From Acetobacteraceae bacterium (GTDB lineage: Bacteria > Pseudomonadota > Alphaproteobacteria > Acetobacterales > Acetobacteraceae): DNA of 33,171 nucleotides. The notes below the pieces were generated by a model. That model was not told the DNA's origin. It searched no databases and saw only the letters and a program-made list of their open reading frames with translations. The position numbers were made by a program, and so were the translations under genes. Positions 31,505-33,171 of the stretch are shown here, one piece after another. Position 1 is the first letter of the stretch, and each line of letters starts with the position of its first letter. The DNA is taken from contig JADLHF010000083.1 in assembly GCA_020848935.1 (NCBI GenBank), positions 1 to 33,171 on the forward strand. The letters are read 5' to 3'.

Positions 31505-31928
31505 GCACGCAGGCATGGTGTTCAACTGCTCTGAAGGGCGGTTTCGGAACGAGTTTGGCATGAAGGCGTGCCGGGCTGGGCAGCCAGCGCAAATCGTGAT
31601 TCGTCTAGGTTGCAACACACTGGACGAGACCTCGGTGTGGACCCCGACGACCCGGCGGCAGCATGGCCCTGTCGGGCTGCGCTATGGAAGCGGCCTGATC
31701 GATGCCGAGTGGATGATGCTTCAGCCTCTCCTGCGTACGCGTAATATACTGTGTGGACGGCCCATAGGGTTCAAGAGGCTTGCGCGACATTGGCGCAACC
31801 CCCTTCCAAACCGCTTCGCCAGCAGTACACGTCAAAAACCTCGCCAGCCAAATAGCAAAGCTCGGATTCACCTACAGCGTCACACCACACCAATACGGAA
31901 TCGTTTCAATGTAATCAAATTTATAATG
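31505..31928. other. Boundary region downstream of the tail operon
   Basis: This 424-bp stretch is AT-richer toward its right end. It contains the IS427-like remnant at 31635-31740. A 49-codon stop-to-stop frame on the plus strand (31768-31914) ends like a protein C-terminus (V-K-N-L-A-S-Q-I-A-K-L-G-F), possibly another transposase scrap. A TTGCGC/GCGCAA hairpin lies at 31780-31798 without a T-run. No strong terminator for the tail operon was found. Confidence 0.4.
31635..31740 (+). pseudogene. IS5-family (IS427-like) transposase, N-terminal remnant
   Basis: From GTG 31635 the frame reads V-W-T-P-T-T-R-R-Q-H, then G-L-R-Y-G-S-G-L-I-D-A-E-W-M-M-L-Q-P-L-L. This matches the start of IS427-type transposases (W-T-x-T-T-R-x-Q-H...L-R-Y-x-S-D-L-T-D-A-E-W...P-L-L). 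The start codon appears changed to GTG, and similarity stops abruptly after about 35 residues, so this is a dead fragment. It is a different transposase type from the neighbouring IS. Confidence 0.65.
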
Positions 31929-31946
31929 GACCTGTTGCAGAAGTCG
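31929..31946 (+). repeat. Left terminal inverted repeat of the IS5-family element
   Basis: GGACCTGTTGCAGAAGTC; positions 31930-31946 match the reverse complement of the right end at 14 of 17 bases. Confidence 0.65.
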
Positions 31947-31974
31947 TTGCTCCCTGGTGGGGGGACGGCTTGAA

Positions 31975-31992
31975 CCGGGGGGATTCCCCGGT
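31975..31992 (+). promoter_or_regulatory. Hairpin in the IS 5' region
   Basis: ACCGGGG (31975-31981) pairs perfectly with CCCCGGT (31986-31992) around a 4-base loop. It lies within the element upstream of the transposase and may limit read-through transcription from outside. Confidence 0.45.
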
Positions 31993-32014
31993 CACGGCGC
32001 GATAGGATTCATAG

Positions 32015-32037
32015 GACTCCTTCCATGGGAAGGAGTC
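32015..32037 (+). promoter_or_regulatory. Hairpin sequestering the transposase ribosome site
   Basis: GACTCCTTCC (32015-32024) pairs perfectly with GGAAGGAGTC (32028-32037) with a 3-base loop. The right arm contains AGGAG (32031-32035), the apparent ribosome site for GTG 32044. In long read-through transcripts this would block transposase translation, a known strategy of insertion sequences. Confidence 0.55.
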
Positions 32038-32043
32038 GCCACC

Positions 32044-32889
32044 GTGCCAAGCCGCTTGTCCTCGGTGCAGCTTCGGCGCTGCGCCAGCTTTCGTCGCCTG
32101 ACCGGGGTCAGCGCCTCGACGTTCGACCGCATGGTGGCGCAACTTTGCGCGCCTTGGGAGGCGGCCGAGCGGCGCAAGGCGAAGTCGGGCCGGCCGTGGG
32201 AGGTCGGCGGGCTGGAGGACCATCTGCTGATTATGCTGCTGTATTACCGCTGCTACGTCCCCCAGGAGTTCATCGGCGTGTTCTGACAGGTGGATCGCAG
32301 CGTGATCTGCCGGGCGATCCGCAGGGTCGAGGCGCATGCCCAGCCGCTCTTCGGTGTGAAGCGCGCCCCGAAGGTCGCCCGGTGCGAGGCCGAGGCGCTG
32401 ATCGTGGACTGCACCGAGCAGCCGATCCAGCGCCCCGGCGAGGATGCGGTGCAGCGGGCGCACTACTCGGGCAAGAGGAAGCGCCACACGTTGAAGACCG
32501 AATACGTGGTCACCGCCGAGGGACGCATCGCCAGCGTCTCGGGATCCCATCCCGGCAGCCACCACGATCTGACCATCCGCCGCGAAGGGGCGAAGCTGCC
32601 GCGCTCGGCCCACCTCTACGCCGACAGCGCCGATCAGGGTTACGAGCGGCAGCACGCGGCCATGGAGCTTTCCGACAACAAGCGCAAAGGCGGCGAACTG
32701 AGCGCCGATGAGAACGACTACAACCGCGGCCTGGGCAGCTTCCGCGTCGCCATCGAGCACCGCATCGGCCGCACCAAGCGATTCCGCATCGTCGCCGAGC
32801 GCTACCGCAACCCCCGCCACACCCACTCCACCAAGACGTCCATCATCGCCGGCCTGGTCAACATCGAAGCGGGGTTCGGAACCGTCTGA
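32044..32889 (+). pseudogene. IS5-family transposase (DDE_Tnp_4), interrupted by in-frame TGA
   Basis: The frame spans 282 codons from GTG 32044 (AGGAG 8 bases upstream) to TGA 32889. The N-terminal part has the helix-turn-helix region (F-R-R-L-T-G-V-S-A-S-T-F-D-R-M) and L-L-Y-Y-R-C-Y-V-P-Q-E-F-I-G-V-F. At codon 81 (32284-32286) a TGA replaces what should be an aromatic or similar residue. The same frame then continues Q-V-D-R-S-V-I-C-R-A-I-R-R-V-E. The catalytic acids are intact: D in V-D-C-T-E (codon 122), D in Y-A-D-S-A (194) and E in A-I-E-H-R-I-G-R-T-K-R-F (238). A single nonsense change has probably inactivated a recent copy. Confidence 0.75.
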
Positions 32890-32945
32890 GAACAGGAAGG
32901 ACGTCAGATCAAGCCAGACACTCGTCTCATGACAGATCCACAGGA

Positions 32946-32962
32946 GACTTTCGCAACATGTC
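32946..32962 (-). repeat. Right terminal inverted repeat of the IS5-family element
   Basis: GACTTTCGCAACATGTC; its reverse complement starts GACATGTTGC and pairs with the left end. TAAT follows immediately. Confidence 0.65.
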
Positions 32963-32980
32963 TAATATGGCCGCAAAAAA

Positions 32981-33171
32981 TTATCCCAATAGTGCTGCGA
33001 CCGTGCGCGATAGCAGGGCTAGGTCTTGCGGACGGGATAGACGGTGGTCGCCATCCTTGATCAGCACCAGCTCAACATCCATACTGGCGACTCGTTCGAC
33101 GATCCGCAGGGCGGTTTGCCAGGGTACGTCGCAGTCTCGCTGCCCCTGCAACAGCCGTACCGGGCATTGTA
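32981..33171 (-). CDS. Alpha/beta-fold hydrolase, C-terminal part (partial)
   Basis: The minus strand is open from the window edge to a TAA at 32981-32983 and gives 62 residues. C-P-V-R-L-L-Q-G-Q-R-D-C-D-V-P-W, then V-E-L-V-L-I-K-D-G-D-H-R-L-S-R-P and a final helix, match the end of alpha/beta hydrolases. D in D-V-P-W is the catalytic acid and H in D-G-D-H the catalytic base. The nucleophile Ser lies outside the window. It is a normal chromosomal gene marking the right border; its stop codon lies 18 bases beyond the IS5-family element, so the IS inserted just downstream of it. Confidence 0.75.
   Translation of the reverse strand, partial: QCPVRLLQGQRDCDVPWQTALRIVERVASMDVELVLIKDGDHRLSRPQDLALLSRTVAALLG

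Larger units (their letters stand above)
31929..32962 (+). mobile_element. IS5-family insertion sequence (DDE_Tnp_4 type), near-complete
   Basis: The element is about 1034 bp, bounded by imperfect inverted repeats that match at 14 of 17 positions. TAAT lies directly outside both ends (31925-31928 and 32963-32966) and may be the target duplication. It holds one transposase gene, interrupted by a stop codon. Two perfect hairpins precede the gene. Length, ends and transposase type agree with IS5-family elements; the exact group is not certain. Confidence 0.7.

Noticed and set aside
31605-31871. Minus-strand frame of 88 codons with M-S-R-K-P-L-E-P-Y-G
   Set aside because: Runs antisense across the transposase remnant; no family recognised and no clear ribosome site.
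32284-32286. TGA as selenocysteine or programmed read-through
   Set aside because: Transposases of this type do not use selenocysteine and no recoding element is visible; a point mutation is simpler.
32025-32711. Alternative plus-strand frame starting at the ATG in the hairpin loop
   Set aside because: Its translation is Arg/Gly-rich and unlike any transposase; the DDE residues lie in the GTG 32044 frame.
1-33171. tRNA, rRNA or CRISPR loci
   Set aside because: No cloverleaf-like segment with TTCRA, no rRNA signature and no spaced repeats were seen on reading; a covariance-model scan was not possible.

Overview
The window is GC-rich throughout, with strong codon-position bias, Ala/Arg/Gly/Pro-rich proteins and long antisense open frames. 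This and the gene types fit a high-GC alphaproteobacterium; Acetobacteraceae is my best guess, but that is inference. The centre is a single contractile-tail (phage-tail-like injection system) operon of about 28.5 kb. It is flanked by ordinary chromosomal genes and by three insertion-sequence traces.

Left flank (1-2063): the 3' end of an IS630-type transposase abuts a truncated nucleotidyltransferase gene (PF06042-like), which is cut at its catalytic D-x-D. This fragment is the last member of a leftward operon cbpA-cbpM-nucleotidyltransferase. An imperfect palindrome lies upstream of cbpA, followed by a leftward small hypothetical gene. About 880 bp without a convincing gene (2064-2939) separates this from the tail operon and holds an operator-like palindrome at 2832-2851.

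Tail operon (2940-31504, all rightward, 19 genes, mostly overlapping as ATGA or 1-25 bp apart): an oversized sheath (779 aa), tube, two small genes in the tail-assembly-chaperone position, a gpN/DNA-circularisation-like protein, gpD/gp27-type hub, gpV/gp5-type spike, PAAR tip, gp25-like protein, gp6/gp47 (J) wedge, and a gpI-like wedge. Then come a small tail protein, two fibre-like proteins with H-x-H motifs (one a long coiled coil), two unrecognised beta-rich proteins, a 1140-aa helical protein, a 2665-aa giant, and a 269-aa protein with an M6-type HExxH...PDL...CLMG metalloprotease signature. The giant has membrane helices, a complete M23 peptidase zinc site, a six-fold H-x-H array and degenerate repeated modules.

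The order from tube to gpI is that of Mu-like myophages with the tape-measure gene removed. No capsid, terminase, portal, integrase, lysis gene, tail terminator or AAA+ ATPase was seen in the window. The locus therefore looks like a domesticated contractile injection system with an unusual distal module, not a complete prophage. The likely division of labour is as follows: sheath, tube and baseplate form the contractile machine; the 13.4-19.3 kb genes form fibres or baseplate periphery; the 1140-aa and 2665-aa proteins are the only candidates for a ruler; and the M23 and M6 domains are candidates for wall penetration and cargo.

Right flank (31505-33171): a remnant of an IS5/IS427-type transposase N-terminus, then a nearly complete IS5-family element (DDE_Tnp_4 type) with recognisable terminal inverted repeats and a transposase broken by one in-frame TGA. 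Last is the 3' end of a leftward alpha/beta-hydrolase gene running off the window.
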